A stretch of DNA of 64,000 bases from contig JAKSKF010000002.1 in assembly GCA_024401825.1 (NCBI GenBank), positions 1 through 64,000 of the forward strand. The letters are read 5' to 3'. The stretch is from Bacteroidales bacterium (GTDB taxonomy: Bacteria > Bacteroidota > Bacteroidia > Bacteroidales > UBA932). Numbering within the stretch: the first letter of the stretch is position 1; every line of letters starts with the position of its first letter. The position numbers were made by a program, and so were the translations under genes. Positions 9,191 through 18,237 of this stretch are shown here, piece after piece. The notes below the pieces were generated by a model. The model was not told the origin of the DNA and ran no database searches. It saw only the letters and a list, made by a program, of their open reading frames with translations.

Positions 9191-11302
9191 TCAACTTATG
9201 GTGCTGTAGTCCTTGATGTTGTACTTGCCGCTTCTGAGTTCCTTCAAAAGGATGGCGTTCCTGCCCTCCGACAGGGTGGGGTCCGCGTCGAGCACCTTGA
9301 GCGCATAGGCCCTGGCCTCCGCCAGAATCCTTCCGTCCCTGGCCAGGGACGCTATGGACAGCGTGACGGGAAGCCCGCTCTGCTGCGTGCCTTCCAAATC
9401 GCCCGGCCCCCTCATCTTCATATCTTCTTCCGCAATCTCGAAGCCGTCGTCCGTGCGTGTCATCAGTTCCAGCCTTTGCAGGCCTTCTTTGGACACTTTT
9501 GGACCCTTGACCAGCACGCAGTAGGATTTTTCGGCTCCTCTTCCGACCCTTCCCCTGAGCTGGTGAAGCTGGCTCAGTCCGAAGCGCTCCGCACATTCGA
9601 TGACCATCACGCTGGCGTTGGGCACGTCCACTCCGACCTCGATTACTGTGGTCGAAACCAGTATGTTTGTCCTGCCCGCCACGAAAGCGCTCATATTTTT
9701 TTCCTTGGTTTCGTTGTCCTGCTGCCCGTGCACTATGGAAAGCCTGTAATCCGGCAGCGGAAACTCCTTCGCAACCTCCTCGTATCCCAGTTCCAGGTTG
9801 CTGATGTCAATCTTCTCGTTCTCGAAAATCATAGGATACACAATGAAGGCCTGCCGTCCGGCGGCAATCTCCCTGCGGATGAAGTCGTACATCGCGGGCT
9901 TTCTGTGCTCGGAGATGAGAATGGTCTGTACCGGTTTTCTGCCGGGAGGAAGCTCGTCCAGCACACTGACGTCCAGGTCTCCGTACAGGGTCATCGCAAG
10001 AGTGCGGGGGATGGGGGTCGCGGTCATCACCAGAACGTGGGGAGGAATGACCTTGCCGGAGGAGTCCGCGGCGCCTTTGCTCCACAGTTTGGAACGCTGG
10101 TCCACTCCGAACCGGTGCTGCTCGTCTATGACTGCGAGCCCCAGGTTCCTGAACTGCACGGAGTCCTCTATCAGCGCGTGGGTGCCGACTATTATTCCTA
10201 TGCTGCCGTCCCTGAGGGACCGGTCTATCTCCCTTCGCTCCTTCGCCGGCGTGCTTCCCGTCAGGAGCACCGTGCGGACGGAGGTGGGCGCCAGGTATTT
10301 GAGCATATTGGCGTAATGCTGCCTTGCCAGCACTTCGGTGGGGGCCATTATGCAGGCCTGGAAGCCGTTGCCCGTTGCAATAAGGCAGGACAGGACGGCG
10401 ACCATCGTCTTGCCGGAACCCACGTCGCCCTGGAGCAGACGGTTCATCTGGTGCCCGCTCACAAGGTCGGAGCGGATTTCCTTGACGACCCTCTGCTGCG
10501 CCCCCGTGAGCTGATAGGGAAGAGAGTTGAAGCAGGCGTGGAAATCCTGTCCCACCCGGGGCATCGGAATGCCGCGTTCCGCGCCGGTGCGAATGTATTT
10601 CTGCTTGAGCAGGCTGAGCTGCAGATAGAACAGTTCCTCGAACTTGAGCCTGTAAACCGCCTTCTGAAGAGCGTAGTCGTCCTTGGGAAAATGTATGTTG
10701 CGCAGCGCATAGTTCAGGGGGCACAGGGCGTTGTCCCGCATCACATAGTCCGGCAGGGTCTCCCGTATCTGGGGAAGGCACTCCGCCAGGGCGGCCTCCT
10801 GCATCCTGCACATCACCTTGCCGGTGATTCCTCCGTTGCGGAGTTTTTCGGTGCTCGGATATACTCCCGTGAGCCCGCTCTGAAGGGCGGAATTCTCCTG
10901 CACCGGGTCTATCTCCGGATGAACTATGTTGAACCTGCCCCCGAATTCCTGCGGCTTGCCGAAGAACACGAAGGTCATACCGGGCACAAGCCGGGCCTTG
11001 TTCCATCTGATGCCCTTGAAGAACACCAGTTCGATTCTTCCGGTGTCGTCCTCCACGATGACGCTCAGTTTCTTGCGCGGGTTCTCATCCACTTTCAGGA
11101 CTCTGGCCCTGATTTGGACGTACGCCAGGTCGGAACTGATTGACGCTATGGGCTGGATGCGGCTGCGGTCCATATAGCGGAAAGGATAGAACCTTATGAG
11201 CTGCCCGAGCGTCTCTATGCCCAACTCGCTCTTGAGAAGGGCCGCCCTTTTGGGACCGACTCCGTTAAGGAACTGGATATTTCCGTCAAGACCGTTTTCC
11301 AC
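9191..11302 (-). CDS. recG: RecG, ATP-dependent DNA helicase
   Basis: A 703-residue superfamily 2 helicase that regresses stalled forks and processes Holliday junctions. The N-terminal wedge domain begins with a helix-hairpin-like segment (LNGVGPKRAALL, about residues 12-23). Walker A (GDVGSGKT) is near residue 294 and the DEQH box (VIDEQHRFGV) near 392. The late helicase motif QLRGRVGRG is present. Length and order of motifs are those of RecG. It lies 6 nt after the esterase gene and 20 nt before the S9 peptidase, in the long minus-strand operon from pckA. Confidence 0.97.
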   Translation of the reverse strand: MENGLDGNIQFLNGVGPKRAALLKSELGIETLGQLIRFYPFRYMDRSRIQPIASISSDLAYVQIRARVLKVDENPRKKLSVIVEDDTGRIELVFFKGIRWNKARLVPGMTFVFFGKPQEFGGRFNIVHPEIDPVQENSALQSGLTGVYPSTEKLRNGGITGKVMCRMQEAALAECLPQIRETLPDYVMRDNALCPLNYALRNIHFPKDDYALQKAVYRLKFEELFYLQLSLLKQKYIRTGAERGIPMPRVGQDFHACFNSLPYQLTGAQQRVVKEIRSDLVSGHQMNRLLQGDVGSGKTMVAVLSCLIATGNGFQACIMAPTEVLARQHYANMLKYLAPTSVRTVLLTGSTPAKERREIDRSLRDGSIGIIVGTHALIEDSVQFRNLGLAVIDEQHRFGVDQRSKLWSKGAADSSGKVIPPHVLVMTATPIPRTLAMTLYGDLDVSVLDELPPGRKPVQTILISEHRKPAMYDFIRREIAAGRQAFIVYPMIFENEKIDISNLELGYEEVAKEFPLPDYRLSIVHGQQDNETKEKNMSAFVAGRTNILVSTTVIEVGVDVPNASVMVIECAERFGLSQLHQLRGRVGRGAEKSYCVLVKGPKVSKEGLQRLELMTRTDDGFEIAEEDMKMRGPGDLEGTQQSGLPVTLSIASLARDGRILAEARAYALKVLDADPTLSEGRNAILLKELRSGKYNIKDYSTIS

Positions 11303-11308
11303 CGCAGT

Positions 11309-12073
11309 CTAATGTTTTCTGAAGAACCAACTGAGGAAGTCCGGCTCCGCAAACGCGTTGTTCCAGCTTCCGTGACCTACCCCCGGGTAAGTGATGAGTT
11401 CGGACTGCGCCCCCGCGGCTTTGAGGGCCTCGTCGGCGTCGATGGAACAGGATGGGGGCACAACATCGTCCGCAAGACCGTGGAAGAACCTGAATGCGGT
11501 GCGGCCCCTGTATTGCCTGCATCGCTCTATGTTCACGCCTCCGCAGATTGGCTGGACGGCGGTGAAGTAGTCGGGGAACCTCAGGGTGAAGTCGAGAATC
11601 CCGAACCCTCCCATTGAAAGTCCGGTGCCGTAAATCCTGTCCGGGTCGGCGAAGCCGAGTGAAATGAAACTGTCCATAAGTTCCTTGACCGCTTCGAGGG
11701 CCTTCGTCATTGCGGCGTCCTGCGGGAAACGTTCCCCTTCAGGATAATTGTCGTTCACGGGAGCCCAGTAGTCGTGCCAGGGACATTGCGGGGCAATGAA
11801 GATTGCACCGTCCAACTCTTCGCCGGAAGCGAAAAGCTTTCCTCCGTGAAATGTCTGCGACTGGTTGTCCGTACCTCTTTCACCGCTTCCGTGCAGGAAC
11901 ACAAGCATAGGGTACCGTGATTCGGGGTCGAAATTCAGCGGGTACAGAATGCGGTAGGGGAGCACAACCCCGTTCGACGCGGGGAAATACCTGCAGACGA
12001 ATTCGCGGCTTTGAGCGAATATGGCACTGCCGGCTATCGCCAACAGTGCCATAACGGTGAATATTCTCTTCAT
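11309..12073 (-). CDS. Secreted alpha/beta-hydrolase (esterase/phospholipase-like)
   Basis: A 254-residue exported hydrolase. Starting at 12073 gives [21 protein letters not shown], a signal peptide with a probable cut after the Ala-Gln region. The mature part has the esterase oxyanion loop (FLHGSGERG) and a nucleophile elbow GLSMGGFG. It also has an Asp in HGLADDVVPP and a His in GVGHGSWNNA. This pattern fits PHB-depolymerase-like, feruloyl-esterase-like and related secreted carboxylesterases; the substrate is unknown. Its start codon overlaps the pckA stop by one base (TGATG), so translation is probably coupled. Confidence 0.85.
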   Translation of the reverse strand: MKRIFTVMALLAIAGSAIFAQSREFVCRYFPASNGVVLPYRILYPLNFDPESRYPMLVFLHGSGERGTDNQSQTFHGGKLFASGEELDGAIFIAPQCPWHDYWAPVNDNYPEGERFPQDAAMTKALEAVKELMDSFISLGFADPDRIYGTGLSMGGFGILDFTLRFPDYFTAVQPICGGVNIERCRQYRGRTAFRFFHGLADDVVPPSCSIDADEALKAAGAQSELITYPGVGHGSWNNAFAEPDFLSWFFRKH

Positions 12074-13677
12074 CAGAGCTGGGGACCTGCGGCCACGAGC
12101 GCCTTTCCGGCCTCGTTGCTTTCGTATTTCTTGAAGTTCTTGATGAAGCGTCCGGCAAGGTCCTTTGCCTTCTCCTCCCACTCCTGCGCGTTCGCGTAGG
12201 TGTCGCGGGGGTCGAGTATGCCTGTATCCACACCCTTGAGTTCCGTGGGAACCTCGAAGTTGAAGTAGGGGATGGTCTTGGTGGGAGCCTTGTCTATGCT
12301 GCCGTCAAGAATCGCGTCTATGATGCCGCGGGTGTCGCGGATGGAGATGCGCTTGCCGGTTCCGTTCCAGCCGGTGTTCACGAGATAGGCCTTGGCGCCG
12401 CTCTTCTGCATCCTCTTGACGAGTTCCTCAGCATACTTCGTGGGATGGAGTTCGAGGAATGCCTGTCCGAAGCAGGCTGAGAATGTGGGAGTGGGCTCCG
12501 TGATTCCGCGCTCCGTTCCCGCAAGCTTGGCGGTGAATCCTGAGAGGAAGTAGTACTTGCACTGCTCAGGAGTGAGGATGGATACCGGAGGAAGAACTCC
12601 GAACGCGTCGGCGCTGAGGAAAATCACCTGCTTTGCGGCGGGACCTGCGCTCAGGGGGCGTACGATGTTCTTGATGTGATAGATGGGGTAGCTGACGCGG
12701 GTGTTCTCCGTAACGCTCTTGTCGTCGAAGTCAATCTTGCCTTCGGAATCGACGGTCACGTTCTCGAGCAGGGCGTCGCGATGAATCGCGTTGTAGATGT
12801 CGGGCTCGGACTCCTTGTCGAGCTTGATGACCTTGGCGTAGCAGCCTCCTTCGAAGTTGAACACTCCGTGGTCGTCCCAGCCGTGCTCGTCGTCACCGAT
12901 GAGCTTGCGCTTGGGGTCGGTGGAGAGGGTGGTCTTGCCCGTTCCGGACAGTCCGAAGAAGATGGCGGTGTTCTCGCCGTTCATATCCGTGTTTGCGGAA
13001 CAGTGCATAGCCGCGATTCCCTTGAGGGGAAGGAAGTAGTTCATCATAGAGAACATTCCCTTCTTCATCTCGCCGCCGTACCAGGTGTTGAGGATTACCT
13101 GCTCCCTGCTTGAAACGTTGAACGCCACGCAGGTGTCGCTGCGGAGTCCGAGTTCGGCGAAGTTGCCGACCTTGGCCTTGGACGCCGCGTAAACTACGAA
13201 GTCGGGCTTCTGGTCGAATTCAGCCTGATTCTTGGGACGGATGAACATATTGGTCACGAAGTGCGCCTGCCAGGCTACCTCCATTATGAAGCGGACCTTC
13301 ATCCTGGTATCCTCGTTGGTGCCGCAGAAACCGTCAACGACATACAGTTTCTTGCCGCAGAGCTCGTCTATGGCGAGTTTCTTGACCTGCTTCCAGACCT
13401 TCTCCGTCATAGGGTGGTTGTCGTTGTGGTATTCCTCGGTGTCCCACCATACGGTGTCCTTGGAATGTTTGTCCATAACGATGTATTTGTCCTTGGGAGA
13501 ACGTCCGGTATAGATGCCGGTCATTACGTTGAGTGCGCCGAGCTCCGTTTCCTGAGCCTTCTCGAAACCTTCGAGTTCAGGGCGTGTCTCCTCATTGAAA
13601 AGCACCTCGTACGTGGGGTTGTAGATTATCTCCCGCACATTCTTGATGCCGTACTTTTTTAAACAGATGTTTGCCAT
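12073..13677 (-). CDS. pckA: Phosphoenolpyruvate carboxykinase (ATP)
   Basis: A 534-residue cytoplasmic enzyme that interconverts oxaloacetate and phosphoenolpyruvate with ATP/ADP. In succinate-producing Bacteroidales it usually runs in the CO2-fixing direction. The P-loop ([11 protein letters not shown], about residues 245-255) is present, as is the metal and substrate region [10 protein letters not shown] just after it. RSPKDKY near residue 60 is the oxaloacetate-binding Arg segment. Length is normal for the ATP-dependent class; the GTP enzyme is unrelated. It heads the minus-strand operon running to 6387 and has a well-formed promoter 36 nt upstream. Confidence 0.98.
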   Translation of the reverse strand: MANICLKKYGIKNVREIIYNPTYEVLFNEETRPELEGFEKAQETELGALNVMTGIYTGRSPKDKYIVMDKHSKDTVWWDTEEYHNDNHPMTEKVWKQVKKLAIDELCGKKLYVVDGFCGTNEDTRMKVRFIMEVAWQAHFVTNMFIRPKNQAEFDQKPDFVVYAASKAKVGNFAELGLRSDTCVAFNVSSREQVILNTWYGGEMKKGMFSMMNYFLPLKGIAAMHCSANTDMNGENTAIFFGLSGTGKTTLSTDPKRKLIGDDEHGWDDHGVFNFEGGCYAKVIKLDKESEPDIYNAIHRDALLENVTVDSEGKIDFDDKSVTENTRVSYPIYHIKNIVRPLSAGPAAKQVIFLSADAFGVLPPVSILTPEQCKYYFLSGFTAKLAGTERGITEPTPTFSACFGQAFLELHPTKYAEELVKRMQKSGAKAYLVNTGWNGTGKRISIRDTRGIIDAILDGSIDKAPTKTIPYFNFEVPTELKGVDTGILDPRDTYANAQEWEEKAKDLAGRFIKNFKKYESNEAGKALVAAGPQL

Positions 13678-13712
13678 TTTTATTTTGTTTGGTTTGTTTA
13701 TGTTCTATCTCG

Positions 13713-13742
13713 CAAATTTAACATAAATTTGAGTTATCTCAA
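13713..13742 (-). promoter_or_regulatory. pckA promoter (TTG-N19-TAAATTTG)
   Basis: On the minus strand TTG (13742-13740) is followed by exactly 19 nt and TAAATTTG (13720-13713). This is the consensus spacing of Bacteroidota sigma-AB promoters. The predicted start near 13708 gives a leader of about 31 nt. Confidence 0.75.
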
Positions 13743-13805
13743 ACAGGAAGACGCCTTTTGTCGGAACATTGCCGGCAACATTGCGCCAATATGCCGAAAA
13801 CATTC

Positions 13806-13813
13806 TATTTTTG
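13806..13813 (+). promoter_or_regulatory. -7 element (TATTTTTG) of recQ
   Basis: A perfect TAnnTTTG match ends 5 nt before GTG 13819. It supports the GTG as the start codon and implies a leaderless message. Confidence 0.55.
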
Positions 13814-13818
13814 CAGTC

Positions 13819-15690
13819 GTGAACGCCATTCAGACATTGAGGGAATACTGGGGCTACGACTCGTTCCGCCCCAACCAGGAGGAAACCGTGCTGTCCGCCC
13901 TGGAAGGAAGGGACACCCTTGCGGTGATGCCCACGGGGGGAGGGAAGTCGGTATGTTTCCAGGTCCCGGCCCTTATGAAGGACGGACTCGCCCTTGTGAT
14001 AACCCCGCTGATTGCCCTTATGAAGGACCAGGTTCAGAATCTGGAAGACAGGGGAATCAAGGCCCTGGCGATTCACGCCGGAATGTCCCGCCACGAGATT
14101 GAACTCTGCCTGAACAATGCCGCGTACGGAGACTGCAAGTTCCTCTACCTTTCCCCCGAACGTCTTTCCACGAGTCTCTTCCAGAGTTACATAGACGTGC
14201 TGAACGTCAACTACATAGTGGTGGACGAGGCACACTGCATATCCCAGTGGGGCTACGATTTCCGCCCCGACTACCTGCAGATAGGCAGGCTCAGGGAAAG
14301 AATCGACGCTCCCGTGATTGCGCTCACCGCCACCGCCACCCCGAAGGTCGCCCTGGACATAATGGAGAAACTTTCCAGGCCGGCGGGCGGGGGCCGTTCC
14401 TGCGCGGACAGCGGCTTCACTCTGTTGAAATCCGGCTTCGAACGTCCCAACCTCAGTTACATAGTCCGCAGGACTTCGGACAAGTACGGGCAGGTTCTGA
14501 ATATCTGCGCCGCCGTGCCCGGGTCCGGGATAATCTACCTGAGGAACCGCCGCAAGTGCGAGGAGCTTGCCTCGAGACTCCGCTCCGAGGGAATTAGCGC
14601 CGACTTCTACCACGCCGGGCTCTCGTCAGGCGCCCGCGCCGCAAGGCAGGATGCCTGGAAGAGGGGTGAACTCAGGGTGATGGTCTGCACCAACGCCTTC
14701 GGAATGGGAATCGACAAGCCCAACGTCCGTCTGGTAATCCATATGGACCTTCCGGACAGTCCCGAGGCATATTTCCAGGAGGCCGGACGCGCCGGACGGG
14801 ACGGGCTGGAGTCATATGCCGTCCTCCTGTGGGACAGTGACGACATAAGGCGCCTGCGTCAGCTGGAGTCCGTATCGTTCCCATCGCTCGACTACATAGC
14901 GGACATCTATCAGAAGATTCACATTTTCTACGGAATACCCTATGATGCCGGAGAGGGAAGGCAAATCAAGTTCAGTCAGGAAGAGTTCTGCGCTCACTTC
15001 GGACTGGACAGCGCAAAGGTGCGGCACTCCGTCATATACCTGGAGCGCGCCGCTCACTTCACCTTTTCCGAAGACACCGACATCCCCACCAGGATACAGA
15101 TTGTCCCGGACCGGAGGGAACTGTACAACCTGGACCTCCCCGAGCCCGCGATGGCGGCTATGCTCGAGACCCTTATGCGGAACTGCTCAGGCATCTTCTC
15201 CTTCCCCGTGCCCGTCAACGAGGAGAGACTGGCGGCGGAATTCTCACAGAGCGTGTCCTGCATACGGCAGCTGTTCTACAGAATGTCCCTGGAGCACGTC
15301 ATAAGATACATACCTTCGGACAATTCATCCGTAATACTCCTTCATCACGACCGGCTCCGTCCCGGCAATCTCGACCTGCGGCCTGAGCGCTATGAGTCCC
15401 TGCTGGAAAACTTCCGGACAAGAGTCGATGCGATGGTGGGGTATGTCAGCGCCGAAGGCTGCCGGAGCCGCTATCTGCTTTCCTATTTCGGACAGGAGGA
15501 AAGTTCCGCCTGCGGCAAATGCGACGTCTGCCGCAGCAATTCGGGGTCGACGCGCAAGCGTCTGAAGGACTTCCTTGAACAGCATCCCGGAATAAGTCCG
15601 GAGGCTCTCAACGCTTACCTCCGGAATCCGGCCCTGGGCCTGGGTCCCGATGACATTGAGTACTGCCGCCGTCTGCTGGACGGCGAATGA
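13819..15690 (+). CDS. recQ: RecQ family ATP-dependent DNA helicase
   Basis: A 3'-5' DNA helicase of about 623 aa for recombination and repair. From GTG 13819 the protein begins VNAIQTLREYWGYDSFRPNQ, the usual RecQ opening. Walker A (PTGGGKS) is near residue 40, the DEAH box (DEAHCISQWGYDF) near 135, and motif VI (QEAGRAGRDG) near 320. The RQC zinc-binding Cys set (CGKCDVC) is near 565. A longer frame opens at TTG 13729, but the -7 element at 13806-13813 would then fall inside the gene, so I prefer the GTG. A short winged-helix or HRDC-like tail follows the zinc site. Confidence 0.92.
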   Translation: MNAIQTLREYWGYDSFRPNQEETVLSALEGRDTLAVMPTGGGKSVCFQVPALMKDGLALVITPLIALMKDQVQNLEDRGIKALAIHAGMSRHEIELCLNNAAYGDCKFLYLSPERLSTSLFQSYIDVLNVNYIVVDEAHCISQWGYDFRPDYLQIGRLRERIDAPVIALTATATPKVALDIMEKLSRPAGGGRSCADSGFTLLKSGFERPNLSYIVRRTSDKYGQVLNICAAVPGSGIIYLRNRRKCEELASRLRSEGISADFYHAGLSSGARAARQDAWKRGELRVMVCTNAFGMGIDKPNVRLVIHMDLPDSPEAYFQEAGRAGRDGLESYAVLLWDSDDIRRLRQLESVSFPSLDYIADIYQKIHIFYGIPYDAGEGRQIKFSQEEFCAHFGLDSAKVRHSVIYLERAAHFTFSEDTDIPTRIQIVPDRRELYNLDLPEPAMAAMLETLMRNCSGIFSFPVPVNEERLAAEFSQSVSCIRQLFYRMSLEHVIRYIPSDNSSVILLHHDRLRPGNLDLRPERYESLLENFRTRVDAMVGYVSAEGCRSRYLLSYFGQEESSACGKCDVCRSNSGSTRKRLKDFLEQHPGISPEALNAYLRNPALGLGPDDIEYCRRLLDGE

Positions 15691-15727
15691 GCGCGGCCGG
15701 AAACGGCGGCGGAGATTCCGTGTGGAA

Positions 15728-16591
15728 TCAGAAGTCCAGGACAAGCCCGTCGTAGGCGGGATGGACGTCGGGAGGAAGCATCCTGTCGAATTCCTCGTGA
15801 CAGGGCAGCAGGTGTGAAAGATGGGTGATGTACGACCGTGCCGCTCCCACCTTTTCAAAGAAGTCCAGACATTCCTGAAGCGAGAAGTGGGAACGGTGCG
15901 GACCCACCTTGACACAGTTGAGGGTGACCGCGTCCAGTCCGCGCAGTTTGTCATACTCGCTCTCTTCTATCAGATTCATATCCGTCAGATATGCGATGTT
16001 CCCGAACCGGTATCCCAGCACCGACAGGCTCCTGTCTTTCAGGTGCCAGCCCTGTATGGGGACTATCTCGACAGAATCGGGACAGGCGTCCCCGTTTCCG
16101 GGGAGATGCCGGTAGCCGAAGCCCTTCTCCCAGACAATCCGCTCGTCTCCGGCATTGGAATACAGTCTGAAAGGCTTGTCGTCTATGCGGTGAATCCTCC
16201 ATTCCGGAGCGCCGGGGTAGCGGGGCTCGGCAAATGCGTAGGCGTAGGTCTTTTTCAGGGAATCCTCCACGTACCGCTCGCAATATATGTTCATAGGATG
16301 TCCTTCGCACAGATTCAGGGCGCGGGTGTCATCCAGCCCTCCCGTGTGGTCCATATGGTTGTGCGTCAGGAGAATGCCGTCTATATGGTCGATTCCGGAG
16401 CGCAGCGCCTGCTGCCTGAAATCCGGGCCGCAGTCCACCAGTATGCTCAGCCCGCCGTATTCCACATAGGCGGAGGCCCTGAGTCTCTTGTCCCGGGGGT
16501 CCTTCGAAACGCAGACGGGGCAGGAGCACCCCAGCATCGGAACGCCCGATGAAGTGCCTGTCCCCAGAAATGTAAGTTTGGCTTTCATCAT
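15728..16591 (-). CDS. Metallo-beta-lactamase-fold hydrolase (PhnP-like)
   Basis: A 287-residue MBL-fold enzyme. The N-terminus MKAKLTFLGTGTSSGVPMLGC with a pair of Cys (CSCPVC) and the metal motif THNHMDHTGG (about residues 73-82) match the PhnP/YcbJ branch, which cleaves cyclic phosphodiesters or related esters. A C-terminal SHLLPCHEEF-type segment supplies the late His residues. Two adjacent ATG codons (16591 and 16588) overlap the stop of the upstream methylthiotransferase; either could be used. It forms a two-gene operon with that tRNA-modification enzyme. The substrate is not evident. Confidence 0.85.
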   Translation of the reverse strand: MMKAKLTFLGTGTSSGVPMLGCSCPVCVSKDPRDKRLRASAYVEYGGLSILVDCGPDFRQQALRSGIDHIDGILLTHNHMDHTGGLDDTRALNLCEGHPMNIYCERYVEDSLKKTYAYAFAEPRYPGAPEWRIHRIDDKPFRLYSNAGDERIVWEKGFGYRHLPGNGDACPDSVEIVPIQGWHLKDRSLSVLGYRFGNIAYLTDMNLIEESEYDKLRGLDAVTLNCVKVGPHRSHFSLQECLDFFEKVGAARSYITHLSHLLPCHEEFDRMLPPDVHPAYDGLVLDF

Positions 16592-17841
16592 ATTTCCACT
16601 TCCACGGTCCTGCCCACCAGGGAGGCGTCGTAGTCCCGTGTCACCTTTATATAGTTCCCGGTATATCCGGACATAAGCCCTCCCTTCTCCTTCGATTCGA
16701 AGAGGACCCTGGCTTTCCTGCCCTTGTGCCGGAGCACGAACGAGTCGTGCAGTTCCGCGCACAGGCGTTCGAGTCTTGCCACCCTGTCCTTCTTTTCCTC
16801 ATCGGAAACCTGTCCCGGAAAACCGGCCGCCGGCGTGCCCGGCCTCCTGGAGTAGGGAAAGACGTGAATGAAAGCCGGCCTTATGCTGCGGATGAACTCC
16901 AGACTCCTTTCAAAGAGTTCCTCCGTCTCGCCGGGAAGTCCCGCCATCACGTCTATTCCGAAGAACACCTCGCATCCGTCCCTGTCCATCCTGGACCGGA
17001 CGTATTCTATCTTCTGCCTGAACAGGGCTGTGTCGTAGCGCCTTCCCATCTTCTGCAGCAGTTCATCCGTCCCTACCTGCAGGGGTATGTGGAAGTGCGG
17101 CTGGAACTTTGTCCCCGATGCAATCCAGTCCACGGTCTCTTCCGTCAGGAGGTTCGGTTCGATTGAGGATATCCTGTAGCGTTCTATTCCGGGGACTTCG
17201 TTCAGGGCCTTGAGCAGGTCGAGGAAACTCTCCCCGCCGCGGCCGTAGTCGCCGGTGTTCACGCCTGTAAGTACGATTTCCCTGATTCCCTGAGCCGCGA
17301 TTTCTCCGGCCTGTCTTACGCAAAGGCAGATGGGGACGCTCCGGCTTTCACCCCTGGCATAGGGGACCGTGCAGTATTTGCAGCAGTTGTTGCAGCCGTC
17401 CTGTACCTTCAGGAATGACCTTGTCCTCTCTCCGCTGCTGTAGGCGGGGAAGATGTCCTGCGGGATGTCGTGTGGAACGGAGACGGCCCCGGAGCCTGAG
17501 AAGAGTCCCGTCAGGTAGGGGGAGACAAGATTCTTTTCCGCGCATCCGAACACCTTTGTCACGCCGGGAATCGCGGCAAAATCGTCTGCCCGCAGCTGGG
17601 CGCCGCATCCCGTCACCACTATGACGGCGTCGGGGTTGAGCCTGTGGACTTTCCTGACAAGATTCCTGGACTTGGCGTCGGAAGTGGCCGTCACCGAGCA
17701 GGTGTTGACCAGGTATGCGTCTGCTTTCTGACGCCAGGGGACAGCCTCGAAGCCGGCCGCCGCAAGGGCCCGGCTGTATGTGGAGGTCTCCGCGTAGTTA
17801 AGCTTGCAGCCCAGTGTCAGGAAGGCGATTTTACAGTCCAT
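16588..17841 (-). CDS. mtaB: MtaB-type tRNA methylthiotransferase (radical SAM, MiaB family)
   Basis: A 417-residue methylthiotransferase, probably converting t6A37 to ms2t6A37 in tRNA. It has the N-terminal UPF0004 domain with Cys in TLGCKLN, NTCSVT and TGCGAQ (second Fe-S cluster). The radical SAM cluster CNNCCKYC (about residues 150-157) reads as C-x3-C-x2-C with one additional Cys in the middle. A C-terminal TRAM-like region follows. TLGCKLNYAET and CxVPYARG are typical of MtaB rather than MiaB or RimO. A -7 element ends 4 nt before the ATG, so the message looks leaderless. tsaD, needed for the t6A substrate, is also in this window. Confidence 0.88.
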   Translation of the reverse strand: MDCKIAFLTLGCKLNYAETSTYSRALAAAGFEAVPWRQKADAYLVNTCSVTATSDAKSRNLVRKVHRLNPDAVIVVTGCGAQLRADDFAAIPGVTKVFGCAEKNLVSPYLTGLFSGSGAVSVPHDIPQDIFPAYSSGERTRSFLKVQDGCNNCCKYCTVPYARGESRSVPICLCVRQAGEIAAQGIREIVLTGVNTGDYGRGGESFLDLLKALNEVPGIERYRISSIEPNLLTEETVDWIASGTKFQPHFHIPLQVGTDELLQKMGRRYDTALFRQKIEYVRSRMDRDGCEVFFGIDVMAGLPGETEELFERSLEFIRSIRPAFIHVFPYSRRPGTPAAGFPGQVSDEEKKDRVARLERLCAELHDSFVLRHKGRKARVLFESKEKGGLMSGYTGNYIKVTRDYDASLVGRTVEVEI

Positions 17842-17845
17842 TCTG

Positions 17846-17853
17846 CAAATTTA
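17846..17853 (-). promoter_or_regulatory. -7 element (TAAATTTG) of the mtaB gene
   Basis: Minus-strand TAAATTTG is separated by 4 nt from the ATG at 17841. The predicted start coincides with the start codon. Confidence 0.55.
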
Positions 17854-17867
17854 CAAAATGTTTTAGC

Positions 17868-17875
17868 TAACTTAG
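17868..17875 (+). promoter_or_regulatory. Probable -7 element (TAACTTAG) of folB
   Basis: One mismatch to TAnnTTTG, 5 nt before the folB ATG at 17881. No clear TTG element is seen at the right distance. Confidence 0.4.
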
Positions 17876-17880
17876 CCGCG

Positions 17881-18237
17881 ATGAACGGTATTATTGAACT
17901 TTCCGGAATGAAATTCCACGCTTTCCACGGCTGTCTGCCCGTGGAGCGTGAAAAGGGAGCGGAGTATGTGGTGGACTTCAAGTGCCGCTGCGACATAGGC
18001 GCCGCCGCCCTGTCCGACAGACTGGAAGATACCGTCGATTACGGCCGGATTTACAGGCTCGTTGCAACCGTGATGGCGCATCCTTCCAATCTTCTTGAAA
18101 AAGTGGCTTCGGACATAGCCGGTTCCATTCAGGCGGAATTCCCGCGGCTGGAATGGCTCAGCGTCCGGGTGGCAAAGCTCGACCCTCCCGTGGAGGGCCC
18201 CTGCGAATGTTCCGCAGTCACCGTCGAGCGTCCCTGA
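17881..18237 (+). CDS. folB: Dihydroneopterin aldolase
   Basis: A 118-residue enzyme of folate synthesis that splits 7,8-dihydroneopterin to 6-hydroxymethyl-dihydropterin and glycolaldehyde. It begins IIELSGMKFHAFHGCLPVER, the FolB signature with the catalytic-site Tyr position as Phe (FHAFHG where YHGVL/YAYHG is usual). It continues with TVDYGRIY, LLEKVA and VAKLDPPVEG, matching the central and C-terminal strands. The ATG at 17881 is chosen for its match to the family N-terminus; a longer frame upstream overlaps the mtaB gene on the other strand and is not supported. It is monocistronic and converges on the next gene with no gap. Confidence 0.92.
   Translation: MNGIIELSGMKFHAFHGCLPVEREKGAEYVVDFKCRCDIGAAALSDRLEDTVDYGRIYRLVATVMAHPSNLLEKVASDIAGSIQAEFPRLEWLSVRVAKLDPPVEGPCECSAVTVERP

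Noticed and set aside
9171..9596. N-terminal extension of the S9 peptidase into recG
   Set aside because: The ATG at 9170 gives a perfect lipoprotein signal; the extra 142 residues are the reading of recG in another frame.
9176..11143. A 655-codon open frame on the plus strand opposite recG
   Set aside because: Pure complement of recG in a high-GC genome; no domain, signal or promoter, while recG on the minus strand has every helicase motif.
13729..13818. Alternative TTG start of recQ
   Set aside because: It would place the -7 element inside the coding region and add about 30 residues not seen in RecQ proteins.
17644..17880. N-terminal extension of folB
   Set aside because: It overlaps the mtaB gene on the other strand and adds residues with no similarity to FolB; the protein from 17881 has the family length.
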